Made by a program: the position numbers and the translations under genes. Below, piece by piece: positions 8,394 to 18,036 of a stretch of DNA of 64,000 nucleotides. Source of the stretch: JAPPLB01 sp965204095 (GTDB lineage Bacteria > Acidobacteriota > Terriglobia > Bryobacterales > UBA6623); assembly GCA_965204095.1 (NCBI GenBank), contig OZ241991.1, forward strand, positions 5,952,001 to 6,016,000, written 5' to 3'. The notes under the pieces are model-generated. The model searched no databases and was not told the origin of the DNA. It was given only the letters and a program-made list of their open reading frames with translations. Numbering within the stretch: the stretch's first letter is position 1; each line of letters starts with the position of its first letter.

Positions 8394-9854
8394 ATGTCCA
8401 CAACCTTCCAGCAGGAGATCCATGTTGCCCTCGGTGATCTCAAGCTTCAGAAAACCATCACGGCAGCGACCGACCGCTTTTCCGAGAAGCGCCGAGACGT
8501 CGTCGCGACCAACGTTCTTCCTGAATACCAGGAGTTGCGTGATCAAGCCCATCTCATCAAGCAGCACACGCTCGACCACCTTGACTACTACCTCGAAACC
8601 GTCGAAGCCCGCGTGCAATCTCGCGGCGGACACGTCGTATGGTGCGCAGATGCCGAAGCCGCCGTCAATGCCGTCATCGCTATCGCCCGCAAGCACCACG
8701 CCAAGCTTGCCGTCAAATCCAAATCGATGGTCAGTGAGGAAATTCACCTCAATGATGCTCTCGAGAAAAATGGCATCGAGCCGGTCGAAACCGACCTCGG
8801 AGAGTACATTCAGCAACTCGCACGCGAACGTCCCTATCACATCGTCGCGCCAGCCTTGCACAAAACGCGCGGCGACGTTGCGGACTTATTTGTCGAGAAA
8901 CTCGGCGTTGAGCGCAATGAAGAGCCCGAAGAACTTACACAAGTCGCACGCCGCGTACTGCGCAGAAAGTTCCTCAACGCTGACATGGGCATTTCCGGAG
9001 CAAATTTCGTGGTCGCTGAGAGTGGAGCGGTGGTGCTCGTCGAAAACGAAGGCAACATCCGCATGACAACCTCGGCGCCGCGCATTCACGTCGCCGTCGC
9101 CGGAATCGAGAAGCTGATCCCCCGAGCCGCCGACTTGGCTGTCTTCCTGAAGCTACTGGGACGCAACGGTTCGGGTCAGCCCATCACCAGCTACACATCG
9201 TTCCTATCCGGACCGCGACGCGACGGCGAGATCAACGGCCCTGACGAGTTCTTCCTGCTGCTCGTCGACAACGGCCGCACGCGCGTGCTGGCGGACAAGG
9301 AAAAGCGCCAAACGCTTTATTGCATCCGCTGTGGAGCGTGCTCGAACGTCTGCCCGGTTTATCGCCGCATCGGTGGACACTCCTATCCCGGCACGTATTC
9401 CGGGCCGATCGGCGCGATTCTCACACCGCAGTTCGCGGGCCTCGGCCACGAGCCCGCCCTGCCCTTCGCATCGAGTCTTTGCGGCGCGTGCGGCGAAGTC
9501 TGCCCCGTCAAGATCGATATCCCCCGGATGTTGCTGGCGCTACGCCGCGACGTCAAGAAAGGCGAAGCCCGAGAGAATCGTTGGCTGCCAGAAAAACTCG
9601 CATTCCGAGGTTGGAGTTGGGTCATGCGCCGGCCTCGGGTTTTTGAATGGACCGGATTTTTCGCGCAGGCCTTCCTGTCCGGGCAAGATGGCCATTCCTG
9701 GATACGAACCGGTCCTGCACTGCTCGCCCCTTGGACCACCACACGTGACTTCCCTCCGCTGGCTCAGCGCAGCTTCCGCGAGCTCTGGCGCGCCCGCCAG
9801 TCTTCGTCAGGATGGATTCCCACACACGCCCCAGGAAGCAGTAAAAATGCCTGA
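8394..9854 (+). CDS. lutB: Lactate utilization iron-sulfur protein LutB
   Basis: 486-residue electron-transfer subunit of LutABC. It has an N-terminal LUD (DUF162-type) domain with ISGANFVVAESGAVVLVENEGN and a C-terminal double ferredoxin region. The two cluster motifs are CIRCGACSNVCPVY and CGACGEVCPVKIDIP, each with CxxCxxCxxxCP spacing. The tail is the usual LutB C-terminal extension. Start is 5 bp after lutA and the end overlaps lutC by 8 bp, so the three are translationally coupled and made together in the cytoplasm. Confidence 0.95.
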   Translation: MSTTFQQEIHVALGDLKLQKTITAATDRFSEKRRDVVATNVLPEYQELRDQAHLIKQHTLDHLDYYLETVEARVQSRGGHVVWCADAEAAVNAVIAIARKHHAKLAVKSKSMVSEEIHLNDALEKNGIEPVETDLGEYIQQLARERPYHIVAPALHKTRGDVADLFVEKLGVERNEEPEELTQVARRVLRRKFLNADMGISGANFVVAESGAVVLVENEGNIRMTTSAPRIHVAVAGIEKLIPRAADLAVFLKLLGRNGSGQPITSYTSFLSGPRRDGEINGPDEFFLLLVDNGRTRVLADKEKRQTLYCIRCGACSNVCPVYRRIGGHSYPGTYSGPIGAILTPQFAGLGHEPALPFASSLCGACGEVCPVKIDIPRMLLALRRDVKKGEARENRWLPEKLAFRGWSWVMRRPRVFEWTGFFAQAFLSGQDGHSWIRTGPALLAPWTTTRDFPPLAQRSFRELWRARQSSSGWIPTHAPGSSKNA

Positions 9855-10473
9855 CCGCGAGCAAGTCCTCAGCAACGTCCGGTCCGCCTTGGGACGACGC
9901 GTCGGACAGCCCGCCCCCGATCCGCCGCCGTCCCGCATCGTTGTCCCACAGTGGAGCCGCGAAGAGCGCATTCGCCGGTTCAGCGAAAACTTCCGCGGCG
10001 AGACCTTCATTGCACCCAGTGTGGATGAAGCCCGCGACTTCGTCGCCGACAAGATCAACGGCTACGAAACGATGGCATCCAAAGACGAATTCCTTCGTGA
10101 CCTGGGACTTGTCAATCTTCCTGACGTCCGAGCCAACGTAGACGACCCCCACGAGCTCCGTGTTCTCTGCGCCGTGGCCGGCGCCGGCCTTACCGGCACG
10201 ACTTACGCGATCGCCGACCCAGGTGCTCTTGCCGTCCTGGCCAGCAGTGAGGAAGAACGACTCATCTCGCTACTCCCGCCGCGTCATGTCGCCGTTCTCC
10301 CGGCACACCGCGTCCTCACAAGCCTCGATGAACTCTTTGCCGTTCTGCCAGACCCCGCCCTCGAAAGCAGCTCGCTGGTCCTTATCGGTGGACCTAGCCG
10401 CACGGGTGACATTGAAATGTCGCTCACACTTGGTGTCCACGGCCCACGTGAAGTTTATGTTGTGATTATTTAA
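9847..10473 (+). CDS. lutC: Lactate utilization protein LutC (LUD domain)
   Basis: 208-residue LUD-domain subunit that completes LutABC. It begins MPDREQVLSNVRSALGRR and contains the conserved AGAGLTGTTYAIADPGALAVL and the C-terminal GGPSRTGDIEMSLTLGVHGP, where the family's SxTxDIE-type motif lies. The ATG at 9847 was chosen because the family N-terminus starts there; the open frame upstream is a shadow of lutB. Overlaps the end of lutB by 8 bp. Followed after 31 bp by a gene for a large secreted protein that may or may not be cotranscribed. Confidence 0.93.
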   Translation: MPDREQVLSNVRSALGRRVGQPAPDPPPSRIVVPQWSREERIRRFSENFRGETFIAPSVDEARDFVADKINGYETMASKDEFLRDLGLVNLPDVRANVDDPHELRVLCAVAGAGLTGTTYAIADPGALAVLASSEEERLISLLPPRHVAVLPAHRVLTSLDELFAVLPDPALESSSLVLIGGPSRTGDIEMSLTLGVHGPREVYVVII

Positions 10474-10504
10474 GGGTCGATCACATCTCCGCACCAACTC
10501 TTGC

Positions 10505-13500
10505 ATGACAACGATTCCGAATCATCGGGCACCCTTCTGCAAGGCCTTCGTTATCGTTCTGCTCGGCGCCTCCCCCCTGCTCGCCGCCTCCGACGAGCAG
10601 GGCCCATGGAGCGGCTCCTATCGAGGACGCATCCTCAGCGAGCTATTCCTTCACGAACAATCGCTCGCGCGTCGCGTCCAACACAAAGCTTCCCGGCTAA
10701 CGGAGGAACCCAAGGGTCTCATCCGGCCCGATGTCGGCAACATCGCGGTCATTGATACCTCGGACGGCGTCGTCGTCGAACCCAACGTCTTCGATCTCCT
10801 AAACCTTTCCGTCAGCTTTACACGCACCGAAAACGGCTACACCGCCACATCCGGTCCGACGGCCTTCAGCGATCAATCGCGGGATGAAGGTGTCCCTGTC
10901 TCGCTCGGCGACGACGACGCTCATGAGGTCTCCTTACCGTTCCCGTTTCCCTATTTCGACAAGACGCACACGCAGGCCTTCGTGCACTCCGATGGAAACC
11001 TCACGTTCGAGGAACCCGAAAGCTCCAGCACCAGACGCTCGCTGGACCGCGCCTTGAACGGCCCGCCTCGGATCGCGCCGCTGTTCAGCGACCTTGACCC
11101 GAGCCGGGTTGATACGCCGATCAGCGCCTACTCCACAACCGACCGCTTTTTCGTTACCTGGAACGCCGTGCCGGTTTACTCCAGACAAAACATCGGCCTC
11201 CGCCAGACGTTTCAGCTTGTTTTGCACCGTGACGGGACGATCGACTTCCATTACCGCACGGTGCTCATCGACAACGCTGTCGTTGGCATCATGCCCGGCC
11301 GCCTCGAGGGTGAGGCGACCGCAGTCGACTTTTCCGGAGGAGCCTCCGGCCCCGTCGAAGGCGCCCTCGCTGAGATTTTCCAGGCGGACCGCTATCTTGA
11401 CGTGCTCGCTTCCGGACAGAAGTTCTACCGCAACCATGAAGACGCTTACGACTCCCTGGTCGTCTTCAACTCTCTCGGCCTGAGCGTCGGTGGTGAAGGA
11501 GCCTTTGCCTTCCATCTGAACGTTCGTAACGAAGTTCTGGGAATCGGCGAGTTTCTTGGCAACCGGACGGTCATCGACTTCGGACGGGATTTCGGATCTG
11601 AGCGCCGCCTCCAGGGTTATATGAACATGGGGCCGCTGACCAACTATCCCCCGGACACCAGGACCCGCATTTTCTTGATTGGCGAAGACAACACGCTTGA
11701 CGTCGTCTCCCATGAGGCCGGTCATCGCTTCCTCACCTATGTCGAATTCATCGACCCCACGACCGGCCGACGGTCCAACTCGCTGCTCGGCCGCCAGCTC
11801 GCCCACTGGAGCTTTTTCTTCAACAGCGATGCTTCCTTCCTCGAAGGCAACCGCATCGACGACCGCGCCATGATGACCCCGCGCTTCCTGACCAGCGCTA
11901 CGAGCGAACACTACTCCGAACTCGATCAATACCTGATGGGTTTACGTTTCCCGCACGAAGTCAACCCCTCTTTTCTCGTCGAACAACCCACCAACTTCCA
12001 ACCAGATGACTTCTCGGCATCGAGTAACCCGAGATCCGGCGTCAGCTTTGACGGAGAGCGCAAGGAGATCAACGTCGACATGATCATCGAGGCGGAAGGC
12101 AAGCGTGTCCCCGATGCCTCCGTCTCGCAGCGCAAGTTCAACTTCGCATTCATTCTGGTTGTCGACGAGGGCGAGGAACCCGCCGAGGCCGACATTCAGA
12201 AACTCGAAACCATCCGCAGTGAATGGGAACCCTACTTCGAACAAGCTACCGATCTCCGCGCCGATGCCCAAACTGAGCTCGTCCGTGAACTGCATCTTTC
12301 CACGTGGCCTGCTTCGGGACTCGTTGTCGGTGTGCCGGCCACGGCCACGGTTGAGATCGCCGAAGCTCGCTCCTCCGACCTCGACGTGCTGCTCACCACT
12401 GACAACGGCGGCGCGACAGTACCCGCGGTCGTTACGATTCCTAGCGGCGCGACCAGCGTGTCCTTTGCCTTGAAAGGAGTCACCACGGGTGTGACCCGAC
12501 TGTCCGCCCATGCCGCTGACTCCGGCTACGACACAGCACAAGCGTTGATCGACGTCAAGGGCGACGCCTCGGTGCTCGACCTGCATGTCATTTCCGGCGA
12601 CGACCAGGTCGGGAGACTCGGCGAACGGCTCCCCGACCCCATCGTTCTCCGGGTCACCGACACGAACAACCTCCCGTACCCCGGCCTGCGAGTCAATCTC
12701 ATGGTGAGCCGCGACGGCGTCGTCAGTCCCACCTCTGCCGTCACGGACGCAAGTGGTGAGATCCGGCTCATTTGGCGGCTGCCCACCGACGGTGATTTGC
12801 CCACCCTCACCGCGCAGCTCGACGATGCTCCGTCGGTCAACACTACGGTCACCGCGAGATACTCTGCCTCCCAGCCCGCCTTCACGGTCGCTTCCGTCAT
12901 CGGCTCCGTGGGATTGACCCTCGATCCGGCCTTGGAAAACACCGCCGTGTCACCAGGCGGTCTCGTTTCGATCTTCGGAAACGATCTTGCCACCGAAACG
13001 CTAAACGCCGAAACATCACCGCTGCCCACCAACCTCGGCGGCACATCGGTCACTGTCAACGGTATCCCGGCAGCCCTTCTTTTTGTCTCGCCCACCCGGA
13101 TCAACCTCCAGATTCCCTTCGAGACGACGGGTGAAACTGCAGAGATCATTGCCACTACGCCAGCAGGGACCAGCTCGGTTGCGGTTGATGTCAACCAGGC
13201 CCAGCCGGGAATCTTCTTCGATCCCACAACCGGTCTTGGCGCTTTGGTCAACATCGAGACCAGGGTCACCCTCTGGGAACAGCCTCTTCCCGCCGGAGCC
13301 ACCGCCGCCGTGTTTTGCGCCGGCCTCGGCGCCGTCGAACCGGCTGTTGGCACAGGACTGCCTGCACCCCTCGATCCACGCGCGGAAACGGTCCTGACCG
13401 TCGAAGCCGAAATCGATGGCCGCTCGGCCAACGTCCTCTTCAGCGGATTGGCGCCAGGATATTCAGGACTCTATCAGGTGAACATCGAACTACCGACGGA

Positions 13501-13579
13501 CTTTGACACGGGCCGCTACATCTTGGTCATCCGCGCCGCCGGCTTTACCAGCAATGAGGTTTTTGTCGACATCGAGTAG
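10505..13579 (+). CDS. Secreted multidomain protein: nidogen-like domain, HEAGH motif, Ig-like domain, Solibacter C-terminal domain
   Basis: 1024-residue exported protein with signal peptide FVIVLLGASPLLAAS. Residues ~130-260 resemble a nidogen-type domain (SLPFPFPYFDKTHTQAFVH, IAPLFSDLDPS). A HEAGHRFL motif at ~403-410 has the HExxH form of zinc peptidases, followed by a glutamate-rich segment. Residues ~600-790 look like bacterial Ig-like domains (VVTIPSGATSVSF, SAVTDASGEI). From ~795 to the end it matches the domain often annotated in Solibacter proteins as TIGR03437 (TAVSPGGLVSIFGNDLA, VNGIPAALLFVSPTRINLQIP). Likely extracellular or surface; a peptidase role is inferred from one motif only. 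Confidence 0.8.
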   Translation: MTTIPNHRAPFCKAFVIVLLGASPLLAASDEQGPWSGSYRGRILSELFLHEQSLARRVQHKASRLTEEPKGLIRPDVGNIAVIDTSDGVVVEPNVFDLLNLSVSFTRTENGYTATSGPTAFSDQSRDEGVPVSLGDDDAHEVSLPFPFPYFDKTHTQAFVHSDGNLTFEEPESSSTRRSLDRALNGPPRIAPLFSDLDPSRVDTPISAYSTTDRFFVTWNAVPVYSRQNIGLRQTFQLVLHRDGTIDFHYRTVLIDNAVVGIMPGRLEGEATAVDFSGGASGPVEGALAEIFQADRYLDVLASGQKFYRNHEDAYDSLVVFNSLGLSVGGEGAFAFHLNVRNEVLGIGEFLGNRTVIDFGRDFGSERRLQGYMNMGPLTNYPPDTRTRIFLIGEDNTLDVVSHEAGHRFLTYVEFIDPTTGRRSNSLLGRQLAHWSFFFNSDASFLEGNRIDDRAMMTPRFLTSATSEHYSELDQYLMGLRFPHEVNPSFLVEQPTNFQPDDFSASSNPRSGVSFDGERKEINVDMIIEAEGKRVPDASVSQRKFNFAFILVVDEGEEPAEADIQKLETIRSEWEPYFEQATDLRADAQTELVRELHLSTWPASGLVVGVPATATVEIAEARSSDLDVLLTTDNGGATVPAVVTIPSGATSVSFALKGVTTGVTRLSAHAADSGYDTAQALIDVKGDASVLDLHVISGDDQVGRLGERLPDPIVLRVTDTNNLPYPGLRVNLMVSRDGVVSPTSAVTDASGEIRLIWRLPTDGDLPTLTAQLDDAPSVNTTVTARYSASQPAFTVASVIGSVGLTLDPALENTAVSPGGLVSIFGNDLATETLNAETSPLPTNLGGTSVTVNGIPAALLFVSPTRINLQIPFETTGETAEIIATTPAGTSSVAVDVNQAQPGIFFDPTTGLGALVNIETRVTLWEQPLPAGATAAVFCAGLGAVEPAVGTGLPAPLDPRAETVLTVEAEIDGRSANVLFSGLAPGYSGLYQVNIELPTDFDTGRYILVIRAAGFTSNEVFVDIE

Positions 13580-13652
13580 ACCGCCGGGTAGATGCGCCAA
13601 GACTTTCGGTAGCGAGCTCTTGTTCAGGAGGAAGCGGAGCTGCTGATGCCTT

Positions 13653-15596
13653 CTATTTCCATTTGAGACGGATGTGATAGAGGTCGTCACCGCCTTTCGG
13701 GTCGGAGACGCGTACTCGGGCGGTGTAGTCGTTTCCTGCTCCCGGCGGTTGAAAGAGCATGACACGGCCGCGGCCCTCCCTTTTTTCAACCTCGAACTTC
13801 TTGAAGCCCGCGCGAGGAACGGGTTGAGTGAACTCCGAACTCTCGTGAACCGGGGGCCGGTGTGTGATGACCTGATAGGAAACTTGGTTGTCCTGAACAA
13901 GAACATCGGTCACGCCGTCAATCCGGACCCGCACGTCAAACTCGCCCTTGCGCAAGCTGGGGTCGAAATCGGGAGCAGGCCGAGCCGTGAAACTCGACGG
14001 CTCGGCTCTCTGCGAGGAAGTCGCGACAGGAGCAGCACGCGGAGCTTGCCGTTGCGGACCCGTAACCGATGGAGTAGCAGGCGAAGAATCTGGTGTGGCC
14101 GTTGATGGAACCTGTGCAACGGAAGTCGTTTCACCGATTGCCAGATATGGATTGAACGTGTAGTTCAAAGAGAATGGTTCCGGCATGCGCAAGTTTCGAG
14201 AAACACCGTAGGCCGGATCGAGCCCCCATTGACCGGTGGCCAGCACCTTTCTCTTTCGCGTGCGAACGTCGTGCCAACCCCAGAATGGCTTTGCTTTGTT
14301 GGATGATTCGGCCCGACCGTAGAACGCTCCTGCGATCTTGGGGTAGCGCGGGCGGGGACGATTTCCGTATGGTTCGTAGCGGTAATAGGCGTCGAAGGTG
14401 CGGTCCTTCTTGCCGCTACCCTCGTGCGCTCGCTTCCACCAGTGGTCGTAGATAGGGAGCAATTCGTAGCCGACCTTTCGATCGTTGGGATGCTTGGGCC
14501 TTTCGGCAACTCCTTTGTAGACATAAGTGACACCCGTCGCTGCGAAGCGATCGTTGCGGAAGGAGTACTTGGAATGGCTGTCGTCTGAACCATAGACTCC
14601 GTGTCCGCCTGCTTCGATGAAGATTACGGGGTGGCTTTTTTCGTACAGTTCGATATCACCATCGAAGTTATGAATACCCTTCTTTACAGAGCGATCGAGA
14701 CGATATGAATAGATTCTGTTGTGTGCGAGTGACTCCATCACCTGGAGTCGTCCGAACTTCGAGCCATCCTTGGCGACAGTCAGGATGAGGCCCTCGTTGT
14801 CGTTCTCGTGGCACGTGCCCACGACGCACCTGTCCGAATAGTCACGCGGATGGAAGAAGTTGTAGACAAGGAACCAGTGGGTGTCGGTTTCCATTACTGC
14901 GTAATAGACGTAGGCTTGTGAACTGCCCTCCGGAGTATTCTTCCAGTTGTTGTCGCCGCGCCAGTCGCCGTCGAGATCGACCCTCGACAAGTAGTCCGAC
15001 TTGGGTTGAAACCATGTCTCCTGAGCGATCATCGGGGCGTAGTGTGCAACGAGCCCGCGGTACGGATCGCGCGATGCCGGCTCGCGGTGGAAGTCGATCA
15101 TTTCTCTGGGGACGCGAGAGGGCGCGTTGCGGTCACCCCGGATTTCCATGCTCGCCTTCTTGCCGTTGAGTTCAGCCTTGACTTCATACTTGCCCGGACG
15201 ATCCGCCGCCGTGAAGAGCACTGCGTCTTGCAGTAGAAAGAGGCTCTGGGCTTGACCAAGCAGAATCGCACCGAGCCCCGCGCTTTCCTTTTGATGGAAC
15301 GGTTCGTCATCCTTGCCTTGGAACCGGAAAGGCTTTGAAATCCAGCCGGCCTTCGACTCGCTGAGCTTTATGGACGAGCCGCCCTCACGGAGGCGCACTT
15401 TCTTCTTGTTTCCGTCGGCGTCTTCAACTTCGCCATAGGCCCGGACCTGGATAGCAATGCTCTCGAAAGGCCGTACTCGGGTATCTTCAGGGTCGCTGTG
15501 GAGCTTGATTTCCGACACTGGCAGAGACGACTGCGCAGCCGCAATACCGGCGGAAAAAATAAGCAGCTCGACGAGATACCAGCGAGACATTCTCAT
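13653..15596 (-). CDS. Secreted protein of unknown function, possible Vps62/NPP1-like fold
   Basis: 647 residues with a signal peptide (ELLIFSAGIAAAQ). The N-terminal ~170 residues are beta-rich. The central part holds HYAPMIAQETWFQPKSDYL and GTCHENDNEGLILTV, which recall the 'H..D/E-x-E' calcium-site motif of the NPP1/Vps62-like proteins (GHxHDWE), but this link is weak. A Pro/Ala/Thr/Ser-rich linker near residues 500-545 separates a C-terminal beta domain ending in a basic KWK. Convergent with the gene at 10505-13579, 73 bp away. No neighbour suggests a function. Confidence 0.75.
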   Translation of the reverse strand: MRMSRWYLVELLIFSAGIAAAQSSLPVSEIKLHSDPEDTRVRPFESIAIQVRAYGEVEDADGNKKKVRLREGGSSIKLSESKAGWISKPFRFQGKDDEPFHQKESAGLGAILLGQAQSLFLLQDAVLFTAADRPGKYEVKAELNGKKASMEIRGDRNAPSRVPREMIDFHREPASRDPYRGLVAHYAPMIAQETWFQPKSDYLSRVDLDGDWRGDNNWKNTPEGSSQAYVYYAVMETDTHWFLVYNFFHPRDYSDRCVVGTCHENDNEGLILTVAKDGSKFGRLQVMESLAHNRIYSYRLDRSVKKGIHNFDGDIELYEKSHPVIFIEAGGHGVYGSDDSHSKYSFRNDRFAATGVTYVYKGVAERPKHPNDRKVGYELLPIYDHWWKRAHEGSGKKDRTFDAYYRYEPYGNRPRPRYPKIAGAFYGRAESSNKAKPFWGWHDVRTRKRKVLATGQWGLDPAYGVSRNLRMPEPFSLNYTFNPYLAIGETTSVAQVPSTATPDSSPATPSVTGPQRQAPRAAPVATSSQRAEPSSFTARPAPDFDPSLRKGEFDVRVRIDGVTDVLVQDNQVSYQVITHRPPVHESSEFTQPVPRAGFKKFEVEKREGRGRVMLFQPPGAGNDYTARVRVSDPKGGDDLYHIRLKWK

Positions 15597-15995
15597 AGTT
15601 TTCAGGATTCACCTTCTGGCGGGTTGACAGGATTCGCTTCGCGGAAACAGCTACATTGCACCATACAGTAAGACGGGCCGCAATGCATATGGCGAACACG
15701 GCCACACCAGGCCATTTTCTTCTCCGACATGGTGCTCGCAAGAACCCACGGCGGAGGATAAAATCGTAAATCGAACTACCGTTTGACGGGAACCACATCC
15801 ACAGCTTTTCAGATTCGCGCCGATTCCACTCATGGCGTTTGGATTGCGGGGTGGCGGTTGCTGACAGCCGCGACTCCGGTTGGACGAACGAGATCGGCCC
15901 GTTCGATGAGATTACCGTCGCTCAGAGGCGGTAGCTTGTTTCAGAGGGTGGATCCGCTGATCTGCTAGCAATCCCCGATCGAGTCATACTCCCTG
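15597..15995. other. Gene-poor intergenic region
   Basis: About 400 bp upstream of the minus-strand secreted-protein gene and left of MITE copy F. It must contain the promoter of the 13653-15596 gene, but I see no convincing promoter pair, RNA gene or coding frame. Confidence 0.5.
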
Positions 15996-16180
15996 CTAGC
16001 CTGCATTTCTCACCACGTGGCGAGGCGAAGTGCGTGAGAGGGCCGTCAGGACGAGGCGCGAGCCGCTTGGCGCGCGCAGGCGTACTTGAACCGTACGTTG
16101 AGCACGGCAAGCAAGCGCAACGAAGTCATGGCGGTCGTATCGTGTGCTTCGACCGTCGGGTGGTGAGAAATGCAGGCTAG
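15996..16180 (+). mobile_element. MITE-like repeat, copy F
   Basis: 185 bp, CTAG on both sides, both inverted-repeat ends intact and little diverged from copy E. Confidence 0.88.
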
Positions 16181-16422
16181 AGCCTCTTACATGGGACAGC
16201 ACCCGACAGGTAGAGCTTTTCCTCGCCGGAGGTCTCCCGTCTGAAGAACAGGCGACTTACGCGGAATCGTTTCCGATCCCGAAGCTTTGCTGGCAGAGCC
16301 ACTACAACCTGATGCTCGGTAATGGGCTTGTGGAGAGTAGCTTGGCTGAGCGACTCACTACCGAGAAACTCACCAGGAGAGGATGACGATCAGGTGGCGG
16401 CCTTTTCGCAGGGAATGTTACT
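16181..16422 (+). other. Short unassigned open stretch between MITE copy F and the TrmB gene
   Basis: A plus-strand frame stays open from the repeat to a TGA at 16386 (fragment VELFLAGGLPSEEQATYAES...). It has no own plausible start outside the repeat, so it may be the tail of a lost gene. No function recognised. Confidence 0.3.
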
Positions 16423-17238
16423 TTGGAGTACGTGCGGTTCGAGTTGCAAACGCGCCGTCTCCAACAAATCGGTCTGAATGCCTATGAGTCGCGAGCGTAT
16501 CTTGTTCTGATCGGCCACCCTCGTTTCAAAGCGCTTGAAGTGGCCGGCCGCGCTCGTATTCCCCGTCAGAAGATTTACGAGGTGCTCGAAAGCCTCATCG
16601 AGAAGGGCTTCGTCCAAGTTGTGCAGGGTAAGGCCAAAGAGTACTCGGCTGTCGAGCCGAAGATGGCTCTCGAAGGCTATCTGTTTCAGAAAAAGGCGAT
16701 GTTCGAGCGCGAGTGGCAGGATCGCCACAGTCTGGCCCACCAGGTTGAAGCTGATTTGACCGATGTCTTTGCCGACGGCACTCAAGTCCGTGGGACGCTG
16801 GATTACCTGCGCATCGTTGCTGACCTCGGTCAGATTGGCGAGGAATACCGTCGTCTCCTGTTACAGAGCAAAGATGAGTACCTCGAGTTTGCCCGGCCGC
16901 CCTACGCTGTTGATCCGGCCGGCGAACCGCTTCTTCCCGATCTTCTGCGCCGCGGTATCGATTGCCGCCTGCTCTATGATCGCCACGTGCTTGATGACGA
17001 AGAGGAAAGCTCCCGCCTTCAGAGACTCAATCACGAAGGGGCCCAGGTTCGCCTGGTCCGAGAACTGCCTTTAAAACTCGCCCTGTTTGACAACCAACGC
17101 GGCATGATCTCCCTTGACGATCCGGTTGTCAGTCACCCGCAACTCACTGCGCTGGTATTCGAGCATCGCAGCCTCTGCGTCGCGATGAGTCGCCTCTTCG
17201 AGGATTTCTGGAACCGCGGCGACCCCCTCGAAACTTAG
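16423..17238 (+). CDS. TrmB-family transcriptional regulator
   Basis: 271-residue DNA-binding regulator of the TrmB type. The N-terminal winged helix-turn-helix is clear: LQQIGLNAYESRAYLVLIG, then RARIPRQKIYEVLESLIEKGFV and the wing QGKAKEYSAVEP. The C-terminal half is an effector-binding, PLD-like domain (LLRRGIDCRLLYD). TrmB proteins usually sense sugars or related metabolites, but no sugar operon adjoins this one. The start is a TTG at 16423; an in-frame GTG at 16432 is the alternative. It is monocistronic in appearance, with ~800 bp of non-coding sequence after it. Confidence 0.85.
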   Translation: MEYVRFELQTRRLQQIGLNAYESRAYLVLIGHPRFKALEVAGRARIPRQKIYEVLESLIEKGFVQVVQGKAKEYSAVEPKMALEGYLFQKKAMFEREWQDRHSLAHQVEADLTDVFADGTQVRGTLDYLRIVADLGQIGEEYRRLLLQSKDEYLEFARPPYAVDPAGEPLLPDLLRRGIDCRLLYDRHVLDDEEESSRLQRLNHEGAQVRLVRELPLKLALFDNQRGMISLDDPVVSHPQLTALVFEHRSLCVAMSRLFEDFWNRGDPLET

Positions 17239-18036
17239 AACTTCTACATCGAACAAACCGAACTGCTCACACATCGAATGCAGAGCGGAGTCGAATCCGC
17301 TAAGTCGCTGCCCCCCCGCTACAGCCTGAGTTCCTCGCCGCTGCGAATCAAGTTTCTTGCAAGAGGCGAGGAGAGATTCGTGTGAAGGCTTTCAGGACAG
17401 GGCGCGAGATGCTTTCTGACAAACCGTGGCTGCGACGCGTTGCAGCAACAGTATTGCCGCGAGCCGTCGTTTCTGTGGGAGTGAGGACAGTCGGCCCGTT
17501 GTACACAGGTATAGCCGCGAACCTGATCGTCAATACGGCGGCAAAGTGCTGAGCAAGCTCAATGGTTCCAGGCCGGTCTTGAAATCGGGCGGTTGCTTGT
17601 GCTCGGTGGCACTCTCGGAATATTCGCGCATCGCCCACGAGAGGATACAGCGAACATTCCTTTCGTTGCTTTCATGAGTTCGAAAAGGGTTCAAGACTGC
17701 TGAGCCACAGCAGACGGGGGAGCGACTGCCGAACCCGGAATGTGAGAAAAAACCCTCTCGAAACTTTAAGATTTGGAATAGGCCCTTGCCAACACCTATG
17801 AACTTTGGTATATTCAGTTCAAGCCGGGGAGGCAACCCCCAACAAAGCGAGACTAACCTCAACCAAAAGACCCCTGAAACTTTACTCCTCCCCGGCCCCC
17901 TCCCTTTCCACCCCAAGACGAATGAGCTAGGGTACGAACGCAATCAGGCGTACTCTCTTGTCGTGATCCCGTACGCCCTCATGCAGCGTCGGGGTCTTGT
18001 GATAGGGTTGGTTGAACGGCGCATTCTCCACCGAAC
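17239..18036. other. About 800 bp intergenic, nothing recognised
   Basis: Base composition drops after ~17700 (A-rich stretch with TTTGGTATATTCAG near 17804-17818). Open frames here are short, have no homology I recognise, and run into dxr. No tRNA, MITE or hairpin-plus-T-run stood out. The promoter of the dxr-rseP-skp operon should be in the last 300 bp. Confidence 0.5.
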
